DNA from: Xenia sp. Carnegie-2017
Lineage: Eukaryota > Cnidaria > Anthozoa > Malacalcyonacea > Xeniidae
Direction of reading: 5' to 3'
DNA: 64,000 nucleotides
Assembly (NCBI RefSeq): GCF_021976095.1
Contig: NW_025813526.1
Span: 18,445,346-18,509,345, forward strand
The translations under genes and the position numbers were made by a program. The first letter of the stretch is position 1. Each line of letters begins with the position of its first letter. Of the stretch, positions 1 to 9,720 are shown piece by piece. The notes beneath the pieces were generated by a model. It was not told the DNA's origin. It made no database searches and worked only from the letters and a program-made list of their open reading frames with translations.

Positions 1-161
1 AAGCTTTCCATGCTGGCTCTATTTCTGAGGGCCTTCAAATTGTTTATTGACGTATGAAAACATGAAAATCAAACCTTTAATTTCAAAAGATTCAGCTAAT
101 TCTGTATCTCCGCCTTTCTTTTTCTTCTTCTTTCCTTTTTTGACTTGTTGTTCTTCACTAT
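1..161 (-). CDS. lysine-rich host exon (partial)
   Basis: On the minus strand a pyrimidine-rich acceptor (ttatctttcag) ends at base 162 and opens a lysine-rich exon. Read in phase 2 it gives SEEQQVKKGKKKKKKGG followed by DTELAESFEIK and stops near base 9. Read in phase 0 it gives IVKNNKSKKERRRKRK and stops near base 96. It lies downstream of both NOP58 and topoisomerase II exons on the same strand. A KKGKKKKKK tail is like the basic C-terminus of NOP58, but topoisomerase II tails are also basic, so I cannot assign it. The upstream exon at 1309 ends in phase 0, which would favour the second reading if the two are spliced together. Confidence 0.4.
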
Positions 162-238
162 CTGAAAGATAACATTCACACAATCAGAATTTTCAATATA
201 TACTGTCTCTGTCAACTGTCAAGAAATCTGAAATTTTT

Positions 239-1306
239 GTTTAAACGGTTTCTGAGCTCATGAAGTTTTAAACGTTTTCAATCGTGTGTAAAACATTTAC
301 AGCCACATAAAACATTATGTAAACGGTTTATGAGCTCATGAAGTTATAAACTTTTTCAATCGTGTGTAAAACGTTTACAGCCACATAGCCATTGTGTAAA
401 CGGTTTATGAGCTCATGAAGTTTTAAACTTTTTCAATCGTGTGTAAAACGTTTTCAGCCAAATAACCCATTCTGTAAACCGGTTTATGAGCCCATCAAGA
501 TATAACTTTTCCAGTCGTGTGAAAAACGTTTTCAGCCATATAACCTATTGTGTAAACCGGTTTATGAGCCCATCAAGATATAACTTTTCCAGTAGTGTGA
601 AAAACGTTTTCAGCCATATAACCCATTATGTAAACCGGTTTATGAGCCCATCAAGATATAACTTTTCCAGTCGTGAAAACGTTTTCAGCCATATAAACCA
701 TTATGTAAACCGGTTTATGAGCCCATCAAGATATAACTTTTCCAGTCGTGTGAAAAACGTTTTCAGCCATATAATCCATTATGTAAACCGGTTTATGAGC
801 CCATCAAGATATAACTTTCCCAGTCGTGTGAAACACGTTTTCAGCCATATAAAACATTATGTAAACCAGTTTATGAGCCCATCAAGATATAACTTTTCCA
901 GTCGTGTGAAAACGTTTTCAGCCATATAACCCATTGTGTAAACCGGTTTATGAGCCCATCAAGATATAACTTTTCCAGTCGTATGAAAAACGTTTTCAGC
1001 CATATAAACCATTATGTAAACCGGTTTATGAGCCCATCAAGATATAACTTTTCCAGTCGTGTGAAAAACGTTTTCAGCCATATAGCCCATTATGTAAACC
1101 GGTTTATGAGCCCATGAAGATATAACTTTTCCAGTCGTGTGAAAAACGTTTTCAGCCATATAACCCATTGTGTAAACCGGTTTATGAGCCCATCAAGATA
1201 TAACTTTTCCAGTAGTGTGAAAAACGTTTTCAGCCATATAACCCATTATGTAAACTGGTTTATGAGCTCATGAAGTTTTAAACTTTTCCACTCATGTGTA
1301 AAACTT
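239..1306. repeat. 78-bp minisatellite, about 13-14 units
   Basis: Successive units start 78 bases apart (for example 481 and 559). Each unit holds two short perfect palindromes, AAACCGGTTT and GAAAACGTTTTC. The outermost units read GAGCTCATGAAG where the inner ones read GAGCCCATCAAG, the pattern expected of an array that expanded and homogenised from its middle. Because 78 is a multiple of three, the plus strand stays open as a 26-residue repeat peptide (MSPSRYNFSSRVKNVFSHI...) over 486-929. I regard that frame as a by-product, since the array lies inside an intron of the minus-strand gene and its last unit ends at the splice donor at 1307-1308. Confidence 0.93.
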
Positions 1307-1308
1307 AC

Positions 1309-1485
1309 CCGCTCTGAAGGAGACATGAGCTTTTTAACTTTAGCTTTAGTAGAAGATGACACAGTGTCTTCTTTAGGCTTGCTCGCTTTCTCCATGAAGG
1401 ACGTAATGTCCGCAGATTTCGTCTTGCTTTTACTTGATTTTGACTTTTTGCTGCTCACGGAGCTCGTATCCGAGGTCTCCTCAAT
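1309..1485 (-). CDS. TOP2: DNA topoisomerase II C-terminal exon (E)
   Basis: This minus-strand exon reads SSVSSKKSKSSKSKTKSAD, then ITSFMEKASKPKED, then KAKVKKLMSPSER, and ends at a canonical donor GG|gtaagt (gt at 1308-1307). The composition (serine/lysine-rich, with a short TSFMEKASKPK block like the 'QTTLAFKP' type motif of vertebrate TOP2 tails) fits the unstructured C-terminal domain of eukaryotic topoisomerase II, which relaxes and decatenates DNA in the nucleus. Its 5' boundary cannot be set: the exon runs into a 79-base perfect palindrome (1447-1525) beyond which the frame is lost. The assignment rests mainly on order and strand relative to the clearer exons at 2077 and 3126. Confidence 0.55.
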
Positions 1486-1525
1486 ATTTGAGGAGACCTC
1501 GGATACGAGCTCCGTGAGCAGCAAA
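1447..1525. repeat. perfect palindrome, 38-base arms
   Basis: The arms 1447-1484 and 1488-1525 are exact reverse complements, with a 3-base centre (tat). The left arm is coding sequence of the topoisomerase II exon, so the right arm is an inverted copy of exon sequence that replaces what should lie upstream. A perfect long palindrome with almost no spacer is unstable in vivo. It suggests either a very recent template-switch event or a library or assembly artefact. Confidence 0.97.
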
Positions 1526-1538
1526 CATGTTTCAGATA

Positions 1539-1637
1539 AAAATGACGATAGGGGTTTTAGCAATGAAATGACATTAAAAATACTGTTACAGATAAAATGT
1601 TGTCACTTTCATTGCTAAAACCCCCAATCGTCATTTT
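1539..1637. repeat. inverted repeat, about 35-base arms
   Basis: The left arm (1539-1573) and right arm (1601-1637) are near-perfect reverse complements around a 27-base spacer; the shared core includes ggggttttagcaatgaaa. Like the palindrome just before it, it begins at the end of a recognisable topoisomerase II exon segment (right arm side, ...SENDDWG) and extends it as an inverted copy. The two palindromes are only 13 bases apart. Confidence 0.93.
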
Positions 1638-1776
1638 CCGATTCCGCGATAGTTTTTGATTTTTCGATTTAGCGGCGGCTTTTTTTTCCGATTTTCTTTT
1701 CGTTTTTCTTTGATTGGTCTTTTGCTTTTTTCGCCGCAGCAGCTTCAGAATCCTCACGTTCTTTGGTGTCGACAAT
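1625..1776 (-). CDS. TOP2: DNA topoisomerase II C-terminal exon (D)
   Basis: After an acceptor (ggttaag) ending at 1777, the minus strand reads IVDTKEREDSEAAAAKKAKD, matching the segment that follows the 'DLWKEDL..FIEELE' block in animal topoisomerase II (there 'AVEAKEKQDEQ'). It joins exon C in phase 0. An eight-base homopolymer near 1679-1686 splits the exon into two frames: the first runs into a stop, while another frame continues in character (SKTIAESENDDWG). This is either a one-base indel in the gene or a base-calling error. The 3' end is lost in the inverted repeat at 1539-1637. Confidence 0.6.
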
Positions 1777-2076
1777 CTTAACCAATAAGAAATCGGTTGA
1801 AAATATTAGAGCACCCACCCCCCGGAAACACATCGAAAAATAATCCCTGCATTGTCATGACAATATTTTCTTTGTAATACTGGACCATATAATGCAATAT
1901 TGTTCTTCATTTAAAAATGATCAGTTTTGAAATTTGATATTTTGTGCTAGCAAAACCATTCCCAATAACAATTCACGCGCGCGTTTCAGCTTTGTTTTAT
2001 GAATTAATTTTAAGACCTTATTCCTTGAAACAGCTGCATGCAACGGTCAGTGCAGCTTACAATAAATGAAACGTAC
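1777..2076 (-). other. intron between topoisomerase II exons C and D
   Basis: A 300-base AT-rich stretch bounded by donor gtacgt (at 2076) and acceptor ttaag (at 1777). It contains a short C-run near 1815 and nothing else that I recognise. Confidence 0.5.
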
Positions 2077-2160
2077 TTCGAGTTCTTCAAGAAATGCGTC
2101 AAGATCTTCCAGCCACAAATCCTTTGGCGTCTTTTCGCACAGCGCAGCCAGGTCAGATAT
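2077..2160 (-). CDS. TOP2: DNA topoisomerase II exon (C), TPKDLW block
   Basis: This 84-base exon is exactly 28 codons, phase 0 at both ends, between acceptor ttttcatttag and donor gtacgt. It reads ISDLAALCEKTPKDLW followed by LEDLDAFLEELE. Animal topoisomerase II has the same block at the start of its C-terminal domain (human: KRKSPSDLWKEDLATFIEELE), so this is the strongest single piece of evidence for TOP2 here. The preceding exon ends ...LLKQRDDK and the next begins IVDTKERE, keeping the family order. Confidence 0.85.
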
Positions 2161-3125
2161 CTAAATGAAAAGATGTCATTAATAAAACAAGAAAATTTTT
2201 TTGGTCCAGGCTGAATTGTTATTTAACAAAAACTAGCCACAACAAAGGGAATGTTGGGCATTAGTTCCTGCTTGTATTATTCCAGCATCAATCAAAGTTT
2301 TTAATTTTAAGTTCACGCGTTTTGCACGAACCAAAATATTGCTCGACGTATCACACTAAAATCAATTCAATTCTCGAAATATGTAACATTAAGGATGTTT
2401 TGCACAAGGTGGATTTTTCTACGCACAAAATTTATTTTCAACATGATTGGTCGTCAACAAATAATGAAGACATGGGACATCAACAACATTAATCATGCGC
2501 GTCAACAACTTTTACTCAAGAAAAATTTTTTTCTGTCTGGTGGAATGCAGTTTCCAAATAAGGTGGAAAAACTTTCTACAGTCTGAGGAGCCTAGACTCT
2601 CCCACCCGCTTTAAATGGTAAAAAGTTCAAAACAGGGGGAGTGTTTAAGCTCCATCTACCAAATCTGATAAAAAATGTATCCTATTGTCACACAGCTTCA
2701 ACATGTAATTTCACTTTGTTTTTTGCGTATATTGCAAAATTTGTTCAAAAGTTAAAATGATCAATACAAATGTCGTCCAATCAAAATTCACTAATAAAAG
2801 CTTTTATGATTGGACAATGTGAAAGTTAAAATGATCAATACAAATGTCGTCCAATCAAAATTCACTAACAAAAGCTTTTATGATTGGACAATGTGAAAGT
2901 TAAAATGATCAATACAAATGTCGTCCAATCAAAATTCACTAACAAAAGCGTTTATGATCGGACAATGTTTACGTAAACTTCGTCAAAAGCATTTTAGAAC
3001 AAACTTATCAAAATTACGCGAAAAACTATATAAAAATAACAAAACTTGAAGATGACAGTACAGAGGTAAAGAAAAATATGTATATTTGACATTAATACTT
3101 TGTATAAGATAAATTTTCATTGCAC
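2161..3125 (-). other. intron between topoisomerase II exons B and C
   Basis: An AT-rich intron with donor aag|gtgcaa and acceptor catttag. Its only internal structure is the three-unit 74-bp repeat at 2751-2968. The short plus-strand open frame near 2395-2586 has no recognisable similarity and is probably chance. Confidence 0.55.
2751..2968. repeat. 74-bp tandem repeat, 3 units
   Basis: Units begin at 2751, 2825 and 2899 and are almost identical; the third diverges near its end. Each unit holds an inverted pair, cgtccaatca ... tgattggac, that could form a stem around about 24 bases. The array lies in a topoisomerase II intron. Confidence 0.92.
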
Positions 3126-3432
3126 CTTATCATCTCTTTGCTTTAACAGTTCATCCTTTTTTTCTTCTGAGAGACTAAGTATGGCCATGCTCACAAGATA
3201 ACTGTAATCAGGTCCTGAAGAAATGTTCGATGCCGAACTAACCGAGCTGATCTCGCTCTCAGACTCTGGAGCAGAGAGTGGGGGAAAGAGAGTGTGAAGA
3301 AACCAACACTCTCGGCCAATGTTGGTTTCTTCACACTCTCTTTCCCCACACTCTCTTTCCATGTCTTCACTGCATCGGATGGATAACCTCGCTGAACGAG
3401 TTTCGCAACTATTTCAGCTTTTTTCTTGTTTT
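3126..3432 (-). CDS. TOP2: DNA topoisomerase II exon(s) A/B
   Basis: After acceptor ttacttag the exon opens with NKKKAEIVAKLVQRGYPSDA, then VKTWKES; human TOP2A has NKPKKELIKVLIQRGYDSDP with VKAWKEA at the end of the winged-helix/tower core. The 3' part reads SSGPDYSYLVSMAILSLSEE, then KKDELLKQRDDK, and ends at donor aag|gtgcaa; human has NYLLDMPLWYLTKEKKDELCRLRNEK. The two parts lie in different frames, with an inverted repeat (3274-3355) between them. The gene's 1,000-residue ATPase, TOPRIM and cleavage regions should lie upstream (to the right) but were not found: NOP58 occupies that side. Confidence 0.85.
3274..3355. repeat. inverted repeat, about 36-base arms
   Basis: The arms 3274-3308 and 3320-3355 are reverse complements apart from one position in a G run, around an 11-base spacer. 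The repeat sits inside coding sequence of the topoisomerase II exon, and the frame changes across it. Confidence 0.95.
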
Positions 3433-3906
3433 CTAAGTAATAAAATATTTGATTATAGTCACTGATAAAAGAGTTTACGGCGATAGTATTTTACTGTATT
3501 ATTTTTCTGAAAAATGAAATAGCTTAGATATGCATATTGAATGAACCAGTGAATGACAAAGTAGAATAGTAATTACAATGAATTGGATTGTGAAACAATT
3601 CTATAGATTGTGTCTTAATATAAATGCAAGGATTATCATGAGCGCTAAAACTTGCTACATACTAAACACATAAAATTGAACATATTTCACTTATTCAATG
3701 TCATTGAATATCCATTTCAACAACAAGATCTACTTCAACAAATTTGCTTGTTAAATAAAGAAAGATCTGACAATTTGCTCCACTTCGTCCTAATTCAACT
3801 AACTAACACTGAGTAATGAAGCGAGAGGGTCAGGCTGCCAGTACTGTAAAATCATTTCAATTCCTCAACACACAAGTTGAAGAAACTCATCAAGAAAAAT
3901 ACCTAC
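3433..3906 (-). other. non-coding stretch between NOP58 exon 2 and topoisomerase II exon A
   Basis: It starts with a NOP58-type donor (cat|gtaggt, gt at 3906-3905) and ends with an acceptor that opens a topoisomerase II exon instead of NOP58 exon 3. No NOP58 exon 3 (expected to begin like VKLKHFEKF) was seen here. Confidence 0.5.
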
Positions 3907-3983
3907 ATGTTATGTGCACTTTCAGCATTCTCAAAGTCTTTGTACAAATCGTCAGCTTTCAGAAGTTTCCCCTCATCCAATAA
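3907..3983 (-). CDS. NOP58: NOP58 exon 2
   Basis: After acceptor tttttactag the exon reads LLDEGKLLKADDLYKDFE, then NAESAHN, and ends in phase 2 at donor at|gtaggt. Animal NOP58 continues its N-terminus as VLNEKKLQEVDSLWKEFETP then EKANKIVKLKHF, so length, register and phase all fit; the split codon would complete the isoleucine before VKLK. NOP58 is a core protein of box C/D snoRNPs, which guide 2'-O-methylation of rRNA in the nucleolus. Confidence 0.85.
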
Positions 3984-4443
3984 CTAGTAAAAATTCAAGG
4001 AAACTAATTGTAATCCAATATAAGGAATGGGTATACCGTATGACAAAAAGTAGATACAAATATCATAGAAAAGTGTGGATCAGATAAATCATGAGTCAAA
4101 ATCCTTATATAAGTAATAACATTCACAGTACGTACAATGTGATGGGAAAATATATGATGAGTATATAAAAAAATGCACCATTGTTTTCAATGAAATTCTT
4201 ATTTTTCAGTCCCCTCCTCGTTAGACTTTTGTGACTGTCTATATTTACATCTATCTATATATAACATTGTTTGTTCCATCAATGGAAATACGTTTAAACA
4301 ACTGGTGTGTTGTTTTAATGAAGTCAACATACACTGGAAGCGAAGTAAATGAGAAATTCAGATAATTTTTAAATCACATTTACTCAGACACCACGAGTGC
4401 TCACTGCTCAAAGGCAATGACATCCAAGTGTTCATATACATAC
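3984..4443 (-). other. NOP58 intron 1
   Basis: Canonical ends (gtatgt ... tttttactag). No convincing box C/D snoRNA was found inside on the coding strand, although NOP58-type genes often host them. Confidence 0.7.
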
Positions 4444-4488
4444 CTTAAAAATAGCATAACCTGCTGAGGTCTCGAACAATACTAGCAT
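4444..4488 (-). CDS. NOP58: NOP58 exon 1, start codon
   Basis: Fifteen codons, MLVLFETSAGYAIFK, from an ATG at 4488-4486 to donor aag|gtatgt. This is almost identical to the universally conserved NOP58 N-terminus (human MLVLFETSVGYAIFK), which fixes the start and the strand. Later NOP58 exons (the Nop and C-terminal lysine-rich domains) are not visible between here and base 1, apart from the unassigned lysine-rich exon at 1-161. Confidence 0.93.
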
Positions 4489-4569
4489 CTCTTACCAGAA
4501 AAATAATGCCAAGCTTTCAAAAATATGTTTTAATATATTTTTTGTTAAACAAATAGCCTCAACGGCACA

Positions 4570-4622
4570 CACGTGTAGAAGAGATGACCACAGCGCATGT
4601 AGAGTTATTGTAAGGTCACGTG
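4570..4622. promoter_or_regulatory. two CACGTG E-boxes upstream of NOP58
   Basis: Perfect CACGTG hexamers lie at 4570-4575 and 4617-4622, 82 and 129 bases upstream of the NOP58 start codon. E-boxes bound by MYC/MAX-type factors are common at ribosome-biogenesis genes, so a regulatory role is plausible; it is inferred from position only. Confidence 0.45.
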
Positions 4623-6187
4623 TGACATGAGCGTCACTGATGCACTGATCTCAGTACCATTCTCAGTACCCACAATCTCTAATCTCAATCATTGCTATCA
4701 ATCATTGATCTGCCATCATTGAATCACTCTAAGTAGATTTTCCAAGATGTGGATCAATGATCATCTCAAATCAACGCATATCTTCCGTTGCATTGTTTTG
4801 TATTATACCCAAAGTTACAAAATGAAATTGATACATAAAGGGGCGGATCTAGAGTATGTCAAATCCGTCGCGCGACTGATATTTGAAATTCAAAAATTAC
4901 TTATTCATATTAATTAAAAATTCATTACTTATTCTTACTTTATTATCGCATTTACTTCGTGATAAAAATCCAGCTTTATTTATTATTAAAAACTAATGAC
5001 TAATCCAATGAATATCTTGTTGGTAACCAGATCAGTTGAATTTTAATTGACCTGGAAAAACCGACTGACAAGCGGGTGGCTTGACTGGCTCGACGAATAA
5101 AGGAGTCTAGGAACGCCAAAAAAGCTTATTTTTTTGTTCAATGGTCAGATCAGTGGACAATCTGGAGTGGTCTTGACTGATAAGAGGGGTGGCCGGACGT
5201 ATAAGGGAGTCCAATTGCTATCTTACTATTGGTTCATTTGAATTTTTGTTTTATTGTGATTGGTTTGACGGATTTCGACTGATAGCTAACTGAACTCACT
5301 GTCTGAATTGAATGTTTGATCGTTTCATAGTAATTTTTATAAGCATGATAGAAACTAAACTACAATCAGATGGAATTTATGGAAATCTTTTACAAGTTCA
5401 TATATTGAAATGAATGCTGCTGTCCAAACTGTGAATTTTTTCAAGAGGGTGAAAAATTTATGGATAAATTGTAAATGCTTGGCAAAGACGATCTCGCAAG
5501 CGACATTTCAGTCATTGATGTTTAAAAGAAAGCCAACATTGTTTTGAGTTTTATCAGCAGAAATTTACATCCAAAATCGTAGGTAAAGGACAAGTGAGGT
5601 GTATGCATGAATGTAATATATCGAAGTCAATTTATGCGAGTGTGTGATGCGATTTATGTCAATATGGCGTATGGTAAGCAGATCGATGCTTCTAAAATTG
5701 TTGTTGACGAAGACTTTTAGCTATGATTTCTTTAGCCCTTGGGGAATCGTGGCCGTTATATGGCAGCGAATCCCTACATTCCTGCAAATATATTTCAACG
5801 GACAAAAAATCTGTAGCCATAAGGCGCCATACTACTATTTACTTTATTATAAACAAATGTTTGGGGCTTTTCAGTTTATGATCATTGATCATTCAATCAT
5901 TGGACAGTTATACTACATATTGCTTAAGTTTGAGAAAACTAACATTGATCACATGAGAAGCTGTTTACTATAACCTGTTATTTTTAGTCTTCTGATCCAT
6001 GAAATTTTTTATTTTAATAATTTGACTGGAATGGTATTAAACCTGAGTATTTCACAAACATGAAATGTTGTCCCATGTCACATATTGTCCCGTTTTCTAA
6101 CTGAACACCTCATGTAGAGATGTAAAGGTGTGTTAATCAACGGCTCATATCAGATTGTTTGCCATAAATTCCAAAGGGCTATTAATG
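4623..6187. other. intergenic stretch with a transposon-end motif
   Basis: AT-rich DNA. At 4839-4852 the sequence aggggcggatctag matches the terminal motif of the hAT element whose end is at 60,521, suggesting a degraded relative. A plus-strand open frame at 5644-5973 (109 codons) has no similarity that I recognise and no good flanking signals. Nothing else is supportable. Confidence 0.4.
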
Positions 6188-9100
6188 TATTAAAATATTT
6201 TGGAAAATTGGAATACAAACATTAAATAACTTGTATTTAAGAACTACAAAACACTTTGCTCGAATACTAACTTAAACAAAAAATTGTTACTAGTATAAGT
6301 AGTAAAAATTAATTTATTTTTTCAGACTATAAGCACCCGAAGAAGATGAAAAGTTGTTGGCGTACACAAAACAACATAAAGAAAAGTTTACAGCAACAAG
6401 TTTTGGCAAGATATGGCAGACGAAAATGTAATGCATTAACGATTATTTCGTAAAATGGGATCAGCAATTTGATATCATTTATCTGATCTAAGTTTTTCTA
6501 GATTATTGAAGTAAGAACGTAGAGAAGCCTGCGAAACAGTTTCAACAATTATTAAAGTAAGTCAATTAATAAACACATGTTTCCTTTTAGTTGAGTAAAG
6601 GTCAAAAAAGATATAATAATTACATGTGAAGAAGATAAATATTTGTTTTCTATGGACTAGTGAAGCTTAAGTTTGATTTTGATATTAAGAAACACAAATT
6701 TAGGCTTTCTTTTTTGTCGATTTTTTTACTACAGAAAACACGACTGAAGAAGAGCCGTCTAATCAATTTCAAAGAGCCATCATGTAAGTTTTTTATGATT
6801 TTAAGAGGTCAATTACATGGAGCAATTTCAACCCGGGCTTAGTTTCAGCCCGTTTGTCGTGCTGAAATTTCAGCCAAGTCATGTTACAATATCATATGAA
6901 AGTATCTTAAAATCTATGGATAAAACCAATGCTTGAAATATTCACGTATACGTAATTTCGTACCTATTGTTTATAATGACGACAACAGTTAACGACAACT
7001 GGTCAAGTCAATTATTAATAAACTCAAACACTAATACAATTTCACTAGTTCATCAAATGATTTCTCTTAATATTTAACCATCGACCAAAGCGAATGAAAA
7101 ATTGTCGATACCTTATCAAGTCTCACAAGGCAAAAATATTATTATAACTCTCTTCAAAAAAATTCGTAAATATCACATCAAGCCAGTTCATTATTATTTT
7201 TGACACAACAAAGTCGCTTTAATCTTCCAACAGAGACAAAATCTTACCACTGTCTCGTTTCAATGTCTTCTATAAAATTACTACCAAGGTCGTAACAAAT
7301 CTTACATTGGTAAAACTGAGAGATGCCTTAAACACGACTTCATAAACATGCCACACAACATGAAACAAGCGTTATTGTACAGCACTTCTTAGAAAGCCAA
7401 AAAGCTCAGGACATTTAACATTACAACAAGATTACACGTAATTTTAAAACATTTTGGAAAATCGGAATGCAAGCATTAAATAACTTGTATCTAAGAAATA
7501 CAAAACACTTTGCTCTACTATTAACTTAAACAGAAACCGATTTTTACTAGTATAAGTAGTAAAATTAATTTATTTTTTCAGACTATAAACACCTGAAGAA
7601 GATGAAAAGTTGTTGGCGTACACAAAACAACATAAAGAAACGTTTACAGCAAAACGTTTTGGCAAGATATGGCAGACGAAAATGTTATGCATTCACGACT
7701 ATTTCGTAATATGGGATCAGCAATTTAATATCATTTATCTCATCTAAATTTTTCTAGATTATTGAAGGAAGAACTTGGAGGAGCCTGCGAAACAGGTTCA
7801 ACAATAATTTAATTAAGTCAATTAAGAAACACATATTTCCTTTTAGTTGATTAAATGTCATAAAAGATATAATAATTACATGTGAAGAAGATAAATATTT
7901 GTTTTCTATGGACTTTTGAAGCTTAAGTTTGATTTTGATATCAAGAAACACACATTTAGGCTTGCTTTTTTGTCTATTTCTTTACTACAGAAAACACGAC
8001 TGAAGATAAGCAGCCCACTCAATTTTTGAAAGAGGTATCATTTAAGTTTTTTATGATTTTAAGAGGTCAATTACATGGAGCAATTTCAACCAGGGCTTAG
8101 TTTCAGCCCTGTTTTTCGTGCTGAAATTTCAGCCAAGTCATGTTACAATATCACATGAAAATATCTTGAAAATGATGGATGAAACCACAGCTTAAAATAT
8201 TCACGTATGCGCAATTACGTACATATTGTTTATTACGACGACAACAAATTAACGACAACTGGTTAGGTCAGTTGTTAATAAACTCAAACACAAATACAAT
8301 CTTACTAGTTCAACAAATGATTTCTCTTAATATTTAACAATCGACCAAAACAAAACAAAATTTTGGATACGTTATCATCAAGTCTCATAAGGCACAAATA
8401 TTATTTATAACTCTCTTAAAATACTTCGTAAATATCACATCAAGCCAGTTTTTTATTACTTTTGACACAGCAAAGTCGCTTTTTTTATTTCCAACAAAGA
8501 CAAAATCTTACCACTCTCTCGTTTCAATGTCGTATATAAAGTTACTACCAAGATCGTAACAAATCTTATATTGGTAAAACTGAGAGATGCCTTAAAACAC
8601 GACTTCATGAACATGCCACACAACATGAAACAAGCGTTATTGTACAGCAATTCTTAGAAAGCCAAAAAGCACAGGACATTAAATATTACAACAAGAACAC
8701 ACGCAATTTTAAAACATTTTGCAAAATCGGAATTCAAACATTAAATAACTTGTTTCTAAGAACTACAAAACACTTTGCTCGATTACTAATTTGAACAGAA
8801 ACCGATTTTTACTAGTATAAGTAGTAAAACTAATTAATTTTCAGACTATAAACACCTGAAGAAGATGAAATGTTGTTGGCGTACACAAACAACATAAAGA
8901 AACGTTAACAGCAACAAGTTTTGGCAAGATATGGCAGACGAAAATGTTATGCATTGACGACGATTTCGTAATATGGGATCAGCAATTTAATATCATTTAT
9001 CTGATCTAAATTTTTCTAGATTATTGAAGGAAGAACTTGGAGGAGCCTGCGAAACAGGTTCAACAATAATTTAATTAAGTCAATTAAGAAACACATATTT

Positions 9101-9720
9101 CCTTTTAGTTGATTAAATGTCATAAAAGATATAATAATTACATGTGAAGAAGATAAATATTTGTTTTCTATGGACTTTTGAAGCTTAAGTTTGATTTTGA
9201 TATCAAGAAACACACATTTAGGCTTTCTTTTTTGTCTATTTCTTTACTACAGAAAACACGACTAAAGATAAGCAGCCCACTCAATTTTTGAAAGAGGTAT
9301 CATTTAAGTTTTTTATGATTTTAAGAGGTCAATTACATGGGACAATTTCAACCAGGGCTTAGTTTCAGCCCTGTTTTTCTAGCTGAAATTTCAGCCAAAT
9401 CATGTTACAATATTAACGACAACTGGTCAAGTCAGTTTTAATAAACTCAAACACAAATATAATCTTACTAGTTCAACAAATGATTTCTCTTAATATTTAA
9501 CCATCGACCAAAACGAATCCAAATTTTGGATACCAAGACTTACAAGGCACAATTATTATTTATAACTCAGTTAAAAAACTTCGTAATACTTCGAATGCAA
9601 ACATTAAATAACTTGTATTTAAGAACTACAAAATACTTCGCTCGATTACTAACTTAAACAGAAACCGATTTTTACTAGTATAAGTAGAGCTTATGTTTGC
9701 TTTTAATTATAGTCTGATGA
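6188..9720 (+). mobile_element. Penelope-like family D: tandem 3' ends
   Basis: At least three direct copies of one unit follow each other. The landmark 'aactcaaacac' lies at 7021, 8281 and 9443, giving spacings of 1,260 and 1,162 bases. Each full unit holds a GIY-YIG-type stretch (a SYIGKTERCLK-like reading at 7290-7330 and about 8570-8600), as in the C-terminal endonuclease of Penelope-like elements. After it comes a conserved tail with the block containing 'caatttcaacc...ggcttagtttcagccc' (6820, 8085, 9345). The first unit (6188-7000) has only the tail. All copies are degraded fossils. Tandem partial copies are a known habit of PLEs. The 65-codon minus-strand frames at 7754 and 9016 are identical only because the repeat is. 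Confidence 0.75.

Noticed and set aside
486-929. Repeat protein with 26-residue units (MSPSRYNFSS...)
   Set aside because: It exists only because the 78-bp minisatellite is divisible by three; the array lies in an intron of the opposite-strand gene and lacks coding signals.
3826-3900. Box C/D snoRNA in the stretch after NOP58 exon 2 (ttgatgag ... cctgacc on the minus strand, about 70 bases apart)
   Set aside because: C- and D-like boxes are present, but no terminal stem forms and C'/D' boxes are poor.
7754-9213. Two identical 65-codon minus-strand proteins (7,754-7,951 and 9,016-9,213)
   Set aside because: They are antisense of duplicated PLE-D tails; identity reflects repeat copying, not coding constraint.
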